From NCBI GenBank assembly GCA_026391115.1, contig JAPLER010000002.1, positions 1 through 14,338 on the forward strand: a stretch of 14,338 nucleotides of DNA. Direction: 5' to 3'. The number at the start of each line of letters is the position of its first letter. Position 1 is the first letter of the stretch. Shown one piece after another: positions 1 to 6,987 of this stretch. Origin of the DNA: Bacteroidota bacterium. GTDB taxonomy: Bacteria > Bacteroidota > Bacteroidia > Chitinophagales > Chitinophagaceae. Both the position numbers and the translations under genes were made by a program. The notes under the pieces are model-generated. The model saw only the letters and a program-made list of their open reading frames with translations. It did no database searches and was not told where the DNA came from.

Positions 1-76
1 CTGAACCCTTCAAATTGCTCAGTTCTACTGCTTTGATTTTAAACTCGGTTGTGTAGTACCTTTTTGCTGTTGTCAT
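1..76 (-). mobile_element. IS3-family transposase OrfA, N-terminal fragment cut by window edge
   Basis: Reading leftward from the ATG at 76-74, the frame stays open to the window edge (25 codons). It begins M-T-T-A followed by KRYYTTEFKIKAVELS, which matches the usual start of the helix-turn-helix OrfA of IS3-family elements (K/R-R-Y-x-x-E-F-K-x-K-A-V-E-L). OrfA binds the IS ends and is normally fused to the DDE integrase OrfB by -1 frameshifting; neither OrfB nor the frameshift site is visible here. The IS end must lie between this start codon and the polA stop codon (77-148), but with one copy and no far end the inverted repeat and target duplication cannot be fixed. The element reads in the same direction as polA. 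The family call rests on one short N-terminal motif. Confidence 0.72.
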
Positions 77-148
77 AAAATTAAAAGTAAGCAATTGCTC
101 TTAGTTGCAATGTCCTCTCAAATGTAGGAAGTCCAACAACAAGTCCCC

Positions 149-3136
149 CTAATGTGCATCCAACCAATTTTTGCCCATTCCAAGTTCTGCTTCTACAGGC
201 ACATCATTTGGCAGCAGCAATGCCGATTTCATATTCTCTAAAATCAGTGGTTTTAGTATGTCTATTTCTTCAGCAACTGCATCAAATATCAATTCATCGT
301 GCACCTGCAAAATCATTTTGCTTTGTAGTTTTTCCTTCTCCAGTTGAGCCTGTATTTTAATCATTGCTAGTTTTATCATATCAGCAGCAGTGCCTTGTAT
401 TGGGCTGTTAATGGCATTCCTTTCGGCAAAACCACGTACAGTAAAATTGCTGCTATTAATATCTCTTAACCAACGCTTTCTACCCATCAAAGTTTCAACA
501 TAACCATTCTCACGTGCAAAATTGATGGTGTCATCCATATACTTTTGAATGCTGGCAAATTCCCTTTTATAGTTATCAATTATTTCCTTTGCTTCGGTTC
601 GGCTAATGCCCAAATTATCTGCCAGTCCAAATGCACCTTGCCCATAAATAATTCCAAAGTTGACACTCTTGGCTTTGTAACGCATTTCTTTGGTTACATC
701 GGCTTCCTCAATATTATAGACCTTTGCAGCAGTGGCTGTGTGAATATCTTTGCCCAAACGAAAAGCCTCACACATATTAGGGTCGCCACTAATAGCAGCT
801 ACAATTCTTAATTCTATTTGAGAATAATCGGCACTTACTAAAATCCTATCGCTGCTGCGTGGTACAAATGCTTTACGAATTTCTTTACCTCTGTCTGTTC
901 TGATAGGGATGTTTTGCAGGTTGGGATTATTGCTACTCAATCTACCAGTAACAGCAACAGCTTGAGCATAGCTTGTATGCACCCTACCAGTTTTGCTATT
1001 AATCAATTTTGGCAAAGCATCTACATAGGTAGATTTTAGTTTGGTCAATTCTCTGAACACCAGAATATCTTCTACAATCTGATGACCCTTAGCAGCTAGT
1101 TTTTGTAACACATCTTCGCCAGTTTGGTATTGTCCTGTCTTGGTTTTTTTAGCTGAGCTATCCAATTGCATTTTATCAAACAATACTTCGCCTAATTGTT
1201 TTGGTGATGCCAAATTAAACTTCACTCCTGCCTGCATATACACACTTTCCTCTGCCTTGCGTGCATCCACATCAAGTAATTTGCTATACTCGTTTAAGAA
1301 GTCAACATCTACTTTAACACCTTCAAATTCCATAGCTGTTAATACTTTCACCAATGGATTCTCTACCTCATTAAATACTTTTTCTACTTCTTTTTCTTTT
1401 AGCAGTGGAAACAGTTGATGCTTTAGCTGTAGTGTAATATCAGCATCTTCAGCAGCATAATCTTTTACAATTTCTACATCCACATCCCTCATATTGCCTT
1501 GCTTTAGAGACGCTGCATCTAAACCCAATTCTCCAATTTTATTAGTAGCTGCTTTACGTGTTTTCTTGCCAATCAATTCATCAATATGAATAGGCTCGTA
1601 GTTTAAATATTGCTGACTTAGTGCATCCATACTGCGTTTGCCTTCTGGCTCCACCACATAATGCATTAGCATTGTATCGCAGATATTGCCTTTCAATTCT
1701 ATGTTGTACCACTTTAACACCAACATATCATACTTCAAATTTTGCCCAATCCACACTTTAGTTTCATCATTAAATAATGGTTTGAAAAGTTCTAAGATGT
1801 TTATCGTTTGTTGTCTATCGTTAGGGCAAGGCACATAATAAGCTTCGTGTGGTGTTATAGCAAAACTCATTCCTACTAATTCTGCTTCATTAGCATCAAT
1901 ATTGGTGGTTTCTGTGTCGAAGCAAATCTCAATCACAGATGCTAAGGATTTAATGAGTTCACTGATTTTTTCTGGAGTATCTATTAAGTGGTATTTATGT
2001 TCAATATCTTTTATTGTCTTAAAAAAAGCAACAGGGGCTTCACTACTTTCTTCTTCTGTTGATTCATTAACTGGTGCTATATTTTGCAGGAATGATGGCA
2101 AAGCAATAGAACCGTGACGAGAAGCATTATCTGCTGGAGCATCAAAAAGAGATGGAGCTGCTTTTGAGCTAGGTGTACTCGTTGTTTTTTTACTTGATGA
2201 TGCACCTGCAATTGGGTTGCCAAATAAGTCTTTTGCCTGATTGCTATCAGCACTAGCTGCTCCATCGCCAAACAATCTTTTGGCTAATGTTCTAAACTCC
2301 AGCTCATTAAATATTTCTTGTAGAGCATCTTTATTCCATTCGGTAAGTTTAAAGTTTTCTTCGTGAAACTCAACAGGTACATTGGTAATAATGGTTGCCA
2401 GCATTTTACTCATAATGGCATCTTCTTTTCCTGCTCTTACTTTTTCACCAATAGAACCTTTAATGTTATCTGCATTTTCCAAAACACCTTCAAGGGTATC
2501 ATATTCTTTCAACAATTTTGCAGCAGTTTTTTCGCCAACACCTTTAATACCAGGAATATTATCAACAGCATCTCCCATCAATCCTAAAATATCTATTACC
2601 TGATCAACACGTTTAATATCCCATTTTTCACATACTTCTTTTGGTCCAAGAATTTCAATATCTCCACCACCCGAACTTGGCTTGTACATATAAATACCAT
2701 CACGTACCAACTGACCATAATCTTTGTCTGGCGTTACCATAAACACTTCGTAGCCAGCATCGTGAGCTTCCCACGCCAATGTGCCAATCACATCATCTGC
2801 CTCGTAACCTTCTATACCAATAACAGGAATATTAAAGGCTTCTATAATTTTTTTAATATCAGGTACAGCTGCCAGTAAATCTTCTGGAGCATCTTGCCTG
2901 TTGGCTTTGTAAAACTCATACTTTTCATCTCGTACAGTGGGTCCACTAACATCAAAACAAACTGCCAAATGTGTAGGCTTTTCTTTTTTGATTAATTCAA
3001 TTAATGTATTGGTAAAACCAAACTGTGCATTGGTATTACGACCTTTTGATGTAATGCGTGGATTACGAATGAGTGCATAATAAGCACGAAAGATTAGTGC
3101 ATAAGCATCTAGTAGGAAGAGTTTTTTTTCTGGCAT
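149..3136 (-). CDS. polA: DNA polymerase I (5'-3' exonuclease, 3'-5' exonuclease, polymerase)
   Basis: Replicative repair and Okazaki-fragment polymerase, 995 residues against 928 in E. coli. The 5' nuclease (about 1-290) shows the acidic motifs YEADDVIG (111-118) and TPDKDYG (135-141) and the helix-hairpin-helix GIKGVGEKTAAKLL (196-209). The proofreading domain (about 380-580) looks active: DTE at 407-409, NLKYD at 466-470 and Y560-x3-D564. The polymerase domain has motif A DYSQIELR (D770), an O-helix with K823, F827 and Y831, and motif C HDE (946-948). Residues 291-370 form a long Ser/Ala/Thr-rich linker that explains the extra length. The C-terminus (GKNWLDAH) resembles that of other PolA proteins, so the nearby insertion sequence has not truncated it. 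The start chosen gives the canonical N-terminus KLFLLDAYALIFRAYYA. It is transcribed away from the 3322 gene. Confidence 0.98.
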   Translation of the reverse strand: MPEKKLFLLDAYALIFRAYYALIRNPRITSKGRNTNAQFGFTNTLIELIKKEKPTHLAVCFDVSGPTVRDEKYEFYKANRQDAPEDLLAAVPDIKKIIEAFNIPVIGIEGYEADDVIGTLAWEAHDAGYEVFMVTPDKDYGQLVRDGIYMYKPSSGGGDIEILGPKEVCEKWDIKRVDQVIDILGLMGDAVDNIPGIKGVGEKTAAKLLKEYDTLEGVLENADNIKGSIGEKVRAGKEDAIMSKMLATIITNVPVEFHEENFKLTEWNKDALQEIFNELEFRTLAKRLFGDGAASADSNQAKDLFGNPIAGASSSKKTTSTPSSKAAPSLFDAPADNASRHGSIALPSFLQNIAPVNESTEEESSEAPVAFFKTIKDIEHKYHLIDTPEKISELIKSLASVIEICFDTETTNIDANEAELVGMSFAITPHEAYYVPCPNDRQQTINILELFKPLFNDETKVWIGQNLKYDMLVLKWYNIELKGNICDTMLMHYVVEPEGKRSMDALSQQYLNYEPIHIDELIGKKTRKAATNKIGELGLDAASLKQGNMRDVDVEIVKDYAAEDADITLQLKHQLFPLLKEKEVEKVFNEVENPLVKVLTAMEFEGVKVDVDFLNEYSKLLDVDARKAEESVYMQAGVKFNLASPKQLGEVLFDKMQLDSSAKKTKTGQYQTGEDVLQKLAAKGHQIVEDILVFRELTKLKSTYVDALPKLINSKTGRVHTSYAQAVAVTGRLSSNNPNLQNIPIRTDRGKEIRKAFVPRSSDRILVSADYSQIELRIVAAISGDPNMCEAFRLGKDIHTATAAKVYNIEEADVTKEMRYKAKSVNFGIIYGQGAFGLADNLGISRTEAKEIIDNYKREFASIQKYMDDTINFARENGYVETLMGRKRWLRDINSSNFTVRGFAERNAINSPIQGTAADMIKLAMIKIQAQLEKEKLQSKMILQVHDELIFDAVAEEIDILKPLILENMKSALLLPNDVPVEAELGMGKNWLDAH

Positions 3137-3249
3137 ATAGCAAATTAAAAGAATTATAAGTTATGAAGTTTTGTTGAACAGAATTGTTTTGTTGAATGGT
3201 GCTAACGCCAATATTGAAACATACTAGTAATGCAGCTTGGACAATAATA

Positions 3250-3279
3250 AAAACAATGTGCAAAGCACATAAATGTTTT
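3250..3279. repeat. Inverted repeat in the polA / 3322 divergent intergenic region
   Basis: AAAACA (3250-3255) pairs with TGTTTT (3274-3279), and ATGTGC (3256-3261) pairs with GCACAT (3265-3270). The loop is AAA and there is a 3-base bulge (3271-3273). The right arm overlaps the -33 box of the rightward promoter. It could be an operator or a chance structure in AT-rich DNA. No U-run follows that would make it a convincing terminator on either strand. Confidence 0.35.
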
Positions 3280-3306
3280 GTGTTATTCTAAAAAGCAGTA
3301 GGTTTG
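3277..3306 (+). promoter_or_regulatory. Bacteroidota-type promoter for the 3322 gene and sixA
   Basis: TTTG at 3277-3280, 18 bases of spacer, then TAGGTTTG at 3299-3306, a perfect match to the TAnnTTTG -7 element used by the Bacteroidota housekeeping sigma factor. The start codon follows 15 bases after the -7 box, so the 5' leader would be very short, about 5-10 bases. Confidence 0.6.
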
Positions 3307-3321
3307 ATAACTTAGAAATTT

Positions 3322-3579
3322 ATGGAACCAAAAATTGTCATTTACTTAAAACGTATTGTAAAAACCATTAGCATTATGCTAGTGTGGATGATAATTAATA
3401 CAAGGCTTGGTATTACTACCAATTATGCTTTTGTTGAAGGAAAAATAACAACAGCAAACATTTTGTTCTATATATGGTTTGTAATTAGCCTGGCTGTAAT
3501 GCTATTTATGTTTTATAGATTATGGAAAAATAATATTGGATTTGATGAAGAAGATGACAATCAAAATAATGAATTGTAA
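3322..3579 (+). CDS. Small two-helix membrane protein of unknown function
   Basis: 85 residues. Two hydrophobic segments are visible, about 14-32 (around ISIMLVWMIINTRLGI) and 46-67 (ILFYIWFVISLAVMLFMFYRL). They are joined by a short polar loop, and the protein ends in an acidic tail (DEEDDNQNN). The N-terminus is basic (Lys/Arg at 3, 10, 11 and 14), so both ends probably face the cytoplasm. I do not recognise the family. A strong promoter lies just upstream and the SixA-like phosphatase gene starts 12 bases downstream on the same strand, so the two are probably co-transcribed. A shared function is not implied. Consistent codon use, the promoter and tight spacing argue that it is a real gene. 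Confidence 0.8.
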   Translation: MEPKIVIYLKRIVKTISIMLVWMIINTRLGITTNYAFVEGKITTANILFYIWFVISLAVMLFMFYRLWKNNIGFDEEDDNQNNEL

Positions 3580-3591
3580 GCTTTAGACTTT

Positions 3592-4083
3592 ATGAAAAAA
3601 CTTTTTATTATACGACACGCAAAGAGCAGCTGGGATATTGGTGTGCTAAACGATTTTGACAGAACATTGAATGAGCGTGGGCATAAAAATGCACCAGAAA
3701 TGGCTAAGAGATTGCTTGATAAAAATGTAGCGATTGATGCTTTTATTTCGAGCCCAGCCAACAGGGCTTTTACTACTGCAAGTTATTTTGCTAAAGCATA
3801 TAACAAAACAGAAAAAGATATTATTCAAGTTCCAAAACTATACCACGCCGATGTTGATGTTTTCTTTGAAACTATTGAAAGCATTGATGATTCATTGAAT
3901 AGCGTTGCTTTGTTTTCTCATAATCCAGGCATTACAGAATTTATAAATATGCTCACCAAAACACAAATTGATGATATGCCAACTTGTGGTGTTTTTGCTG
4001 TTGAAATTAATACAACAAGTTGGAAGAACTTTAAAAAAGCTAATAAGAAATTTATGTTTTTTGATTACCCCAAAGCAGGATAG
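3592..4083 (+). CDS. SixA-like histidine phosphatase
   Basis: 163-residue member of the histidine phosphatase (phosphoglycerate-mutase-like) superfamily, close to SixA size. The catalytic core is visible: R8-H9 in LFIIRHAKSSWD (H9 would carry the phospho-intermediate), R58 in SSPANRA, and H110 in SHNPGITEF. The acidic partner loop seen in PGMs is replaced by the short SixA-type insert. E. coli SixA removes phosphate from histidine on phosphocarrier or phosphorelay proteins. The substrate here is unknown, and Bacteroidota homologues are usually annotated only as histidine phosphatases. No signal peptide, so cytoplasmic. It lies 12 bases after the small membrane gene. Its stop is 5 bases from the stop of the convergent hydrolase gene, with no clear hairpin between them. 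Confidence 0.88.
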   Translation: MKKLFIIRHAKSSWDIGVLNDFDRTLNERGHKNAPEMAKRLLDKNVAIDAFISSPANRAFTTASYFAKAYNKTEKDIIQVPKLYHADVDVFFETIESIDDSLNSVALFSHNPGITEFINMLTKTQIDDMPTCGVFAVEINTTSWKNFKKANKKFMFFDYPKAG

Positions 4084-4088
4084 ACTAG

Positions 4089-5051
4089 TTATTTATTGAG
4101 AAAACGTTCTACTGTTTTTAGCCACTTATCATTTTCATTTTTACACAGGCTTTGATGAGCACTATTGGTATATTCTACAAATGTTTTATTGCTGGTAGCT
4201 AAGTTTTTAAATATTGTCTCCGTTTCTTCTCTAGATACTCTTGCATCTTTACTACCCCATTGCAACAAAACAGGGCAATTTACAGCTGTTGCATATTGCT
4301 GAGGTTGTAAGTTAAATGCCCAAAAACCTTGCTCTACACCGCCCCAAAAAGTAAGTAAGGTCGCAAATGGTTGTTGAGGCAAATTCATTATTTTCAACCT
4401 GCCTTTTACTGCTTTAAATAAAGTACCAAATGGCATTTCCAGAATTGCGTTGGTTGGACGAATGCTATCGGTAGCAATAGCTTTTAAAATACTTGCTGCT
4501 CCTAATGATATGCCATACATAATAATGTTTTGCTCGCCTTTGGTTTTTATATAATCATAACCAGCTTTTACATCTTTGCTTTCATTGTAGCCAATAGTGC
4601 ATACATTGCCTTTGCTATTGCCATGGCCTCTAAAATCAACTAGCAAAGTATTGTACCCCATTGTATAAAAAGCTGTAGCTTCTTTGATTACTCCATTTTT
4701 ATTGCCACCGTGTCCGTGAAAAAGAATGACTGTTCCTTTAGGTTTAATAATGGTGTCATCAACAGTATTTGTAGTGGCATACCAAGATTCTAGGTTAAAA
4801 CCATCAGCTGTTTTAATCGTTATGGTTTGATGTGGAATAGCAAAAGTGTCAATGCTTTTTTGCTTATATATTTTAACACCAAAAACAGCTGCACTTAATT
4901 TATCTGACACCCCCATTTCTTCTGGCTTTTTTATCTCTCCAATACCATCATAAAAATGAGTGAGTTTATATGCCTGAAAAGCACAAATCATATTTATTAT
5001 AATAAATAGCCCAATAACAAATTTTACTAGCTTTTTCAGCAAAGGTTTCAT
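4089..5051 (-). CDS. Membrane-anchored alpha/beta hydrolase
   Basis: Serine hydrolase of the alpha/beta fold (S33/BAAT-like), 320 residues from the start used here. An N-terminal basic patch and hydrophobic helix (about 5-27, VKFVIGLFIIINMICAFQAY) should tether the catalytic domain outside the inner membrane. The triad is visible: nucleophile S182 in GISLG, acid D269 in GSKDARV and H299 in SAHQS. The oxyanion-hole motif HGHGG is at 112-116, followed by VDFRGHGNS. The substrate cannot be inferred; esterase, peptidase or lipase are all possible. An in-frame ATG lies 7 codons upstream (5072). I prefer the inner one because relatives start with Met-Lys directly before the membrane helix. The gene is divergent from the MHS symporter and convergent with sixA. 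Confidence 0.85.
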   Translation of the reverse strand: MKPLLKKLVKFVIGLFIIINMICAFQAYKLTHFYDGIGEIKKPEEMGVSDKLSAAVFGVKIYKQKSIDTFAIPHQTITIKTADGFNLESWYATTNTVDDTIIKPKGTVILFHGHGGNKNGVIKEATAFYTMGYNTLLVDFRGHGNSKGNVCTIGYNESKDVKAGYDYIKTKGEQNIIMYGISLGAASILKAIATDSIRPTNAILEMPFGTLFKAVKGRLKIMNLPQQPFATLLTFWGGVEQGFWAFNLQPQQYATAVNCPVLLQWGSKDARVSREETETIFKNLATSNKTFVEYTNSAHQSLCKNENDKWLKTVERFLNK

Positions 5052-5176
5052 TTTAATATGCTGTATCATCAAATAGTATTAGCAGTTCTAGAGATATAAA
5101 ATATAAAGATATGAATTGTATCAAAGAGAAGAAATATTATTATATTTACTCTTTATATAGTTATCTAATTATTGCT

Positions 5177-6739
5177 ATGTCTAATAAAAAGAGTTCAATG
5201 TTTTCTGTGATTAGTGCATCATCTGTAGGCACTATGATTGAGTGGTATGATTTTTATATTTTCGGAAGTTTGGCCACAACAATTTCTACAAAGTTTTTTC
5301 CATCAGCAAATCCAACTGCTGCATTTTTAAGTACACTAGCCACGTTTGCTGCAGGCTTTGTTGTTCGTCCATTTGGTGCATTGGTTTTTGGACGACTAGG
5401 AGATTTAATTGGCAGGAAATATACTTTTATGTTGACCTTGCTGTTGATGGGTTCTGCAACTTTTTTAATTGGTTGTATTCCTAGTTACAATACCATTGGA
5501 TTTATTGCACCATTACTGGTTTTATTGTTAAGATTATTACAGGGCTTGGCTTTGGGGGGAGAATATGGTGGTGCTGCTACTTATGTTGCAGAACATAGTG
5601 ATAGCAATAAAAGAGGTTTAATGACTGCCTGGATACAAACCACAGCCACATTGGGTTTGCTAACATCGCTAGTTGTAATTGCATTTACAAAGAGTAGTAT
5701 GAGTGAAAGCAAGTTTAATGATTGGGGTTGGCGTGTTCCTTTTTGGTTTTCTATTTTAATGGTTGGAGTATCATATTTAATAAGAAAAAATATGGGCGAA
5801 TCGCCATTATTTGCAAAAGCCAAAGCTGAAGGCAAAACTTCTACTAATCCACTTAAAGAAAGTTTTGGTAACAAGGAGAATTTAAGGTTTGTTTTATTGG
5901 CTTTGTTAGGTGTGGTTATGGGTCAAGGTGTGGTGTGGTACACAGGGCAATTTTATGCAATGAATTTTATTGAAAAAATAATGAATGTGAATACAGATCA
6001 AGTAAGAGAAATTATGCTTTGGTCTTTGTGTTTAGGCACGCCTTTCTTTTTATTTTTTGGTTGGTTGTCAGATAAAATAGGTAGAAAATGGATTATGCTT
6101 TTGGGAATGTTATTTGCCATATTAAGCTACAGAACTATTTATAGCAATATGTATGACAAGGCAGATATTAAACAAAAGATTGAAGTAAAAGATAAAGCAA
6201 CAAATCTTGCAACAATTAAAGTTAATGAGAGCGGTAACACAGATTCTGTATTTACTACAACTAAAGCGTTTGAGGATGGAAGCATATATAAAGAAGTAAA
6301 AAAACTATCACTTAAAAATGGAATTGCTGTAATAAAAGATGGCAAAAAGGTTTTGGAAATCAATAAAATAATTACTGTTGATAATGGTAGTAAATGGAGT
6401 TTAATTTGGTTAGTTTTTATACAAGTAATTTTTGTAACAATGGTGTATGCACCTGTTGCTGCTTTTTTGGTGGAATTGTTTCCTGTAAAAATTCGTTATA
6501 CATCTATGTCTTTACCTTACCATATTGGCAATGGTATTTTTGGTGGTTTATTACCAGCTATTGCAGCTTTTTTAGTAGTGAATGCAAAAAAAGCAAATGA
6601 CGTAGCTGTAAATGCTGGATTAGATGAACCATTTAAAAAACCATATCTAGAGGGATTATGGTATCCGATTATTATAGGTGCAGTTTGTTTTATTATTGGC
6701 GTATTATATGTTAAGCCCAATAAAAGTGTTGTAGATTAA
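5177..6739 (+). CDS. MFS transporter, metabolite:H+ symporter (MHS) family
   Basis: Proton-coupled organic solute importer of the inner membrane, related to KgtP, ShiA and ProP. MHS hallmarks are the start MIEWYDFYIFG (20-30), motif A GRLGDLIGRK (72-81), LALGGEYGGAATYVAEHS (124-141) and the second motif A GWLSDKIGRK (295-304). About twelve helices can be traced. Residues ~324-406, between helices 9 and 10, form a long polar insertion that should face the periplasm; E. coli MHS proteins have only a short loop there. The substrate is not evident; carboxylates, shikimate or betaine-like solutes are known for the family. An in-frame ATG exists at 5111, but its extra 22 residues (Tyr/Ile/Lys-rich) do not resemble an MHS N-terminus, whereas the Met at 5177 places the first helix normally. 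A small membrane gene follows 20 bases later. Confidence 0.92.
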   Translation: MSNKKSSMFSVISASSVGTMIEWYDFYIFGSLATTISTKFFPSANPTAAFLSTLATFAAGFVVRPFGALVFGRLGDLIGRKYTFMLTLLLMGSATFLIGCIPSYNTIGFIAPLLVLLLRLLQGLALGGEYGGAATYVAEHSDSNKRGLMTAWIQTTATLGLLTSLVVIAFTKSSMSESKFNDWGWRVPFWFSILMVGVSYLIRKNMGESPLFAKAKAEGKTSTNPLKESFGNKENLRFVLLALLGVVMGQGVVWYTGQFYAMNFIEKIMNVNTDQVREIMLWSLCLGTPFFLFFGWLSDKIGRKWIMLLGMLFAILSYRTIYSNMYDKADIKQKIEVKDKATNLATIKVNESGNTDSVFTTTKAFEDGSIYKEVKKLSLKNGIAVIKDGKKVLEINKIITVDNGSKWSLIWLVFIQVIFVTMVYAPVAAFLVELFPVKIRYTSMSLPYHIGNGIFGGLLPAIAAFLVVNAKKANDVAVNAGLDEPFKKPYLEGLWYPIIIGAVCFIIGVLYVKPNKSVVD

Positions 6740-6759
6740 TTATAAAACTAAAAAGTATT

Positions 6760-6978
6760 ATGAATTATTTAAAAAAATATCTTGGTATTGTTTGGATTGG
6801 ATTAGGCGTCTTTGCTGTTTATTATTTATTGGTTAACCAAGCTATTGATATGTGGAAAATTGGGGGCGAAAAAATTGTACCAGCTATTATTTACACATTT
6901 GTATTATGTCCTATAATAGCTGGTACAATGATTACGTTTGGTATTTATTGTTTAAAAGGCGAATATGATACCGAGTAG
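6760..6978 (+). CDS. Small two-helix membrane protein paired with the MHS symporter
   Basis: 72 residues with two membrane segments, about 7-26 (LGIVWIGLGVFAVYYLLV) and 40-63 (VPAIIYTFVLCPIIAGTMITFG). The N-terminus is basic (NYLKKY) and the tail short and charged (KGEYDTE). From memory it resembles a small Bacteroidota family annotated as DUF6814, often found beside MFS symporters; I cannot confirm that here. It starts 20 bases after the symporter stop on the same strand, so the two are almost certainly one operon. An accessory-subunit role is possible but unproven. Its stop codon lies 3 bases from the stop of the convergent helicase gene. Confidence 0.82.
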   Translation: MNYLKKYLGIVWIGLGVFAVYYLLVNQAIDMWKIGGEKIVPAIIYTFVLCPIIAGTMITFGIYCLKGEYDTE

Positions 6979-6987
6979 TTGCTACTC
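6973..6987. terminator. Palindrome formed by the two convergent stop codons
   Basis: GAGTAG (6973-6978), spacer TTG, CTACTC (6982-6987): a perfect 6-bp inverted repeat. Each arm is the final Glu codon plus stop codon of one of the two convergent genes. As RNA it gives a short stem with a 3-base loop in both directions, but no clear U-tract follows, so it is at best a weak bidirectional terminator. It may also simply reflect both genes ending GAG-TAG. Confidence 0.35.

Noticed and set aside
91..98. GCAATTGC palindrome near the IS start
   Set aside because: 8 bp, expected by chance in AT-rich DNA and not placed like an IS terminal repeat.
1140..1418. Plus-strand ORF inside polA, Ser/Thr/Asn-rich
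   Set aside because: Mirror of biased polA codons; no support beyond being open.
3063..3263. Minus-strand 66-codon ORF overlapping the polA start
   Set aside because: Overlaps the conserved polA N-terminus in another frame and covers the intergenic promoter region; composition is not protein-like.
5111..5176. Longer N-terminus for the MHS transporter
   Set aside because: The extra residues are Tyr/Ile/Lys-rich and unlike any MHS start; the Met at 5177 gives the family's normal beginning.
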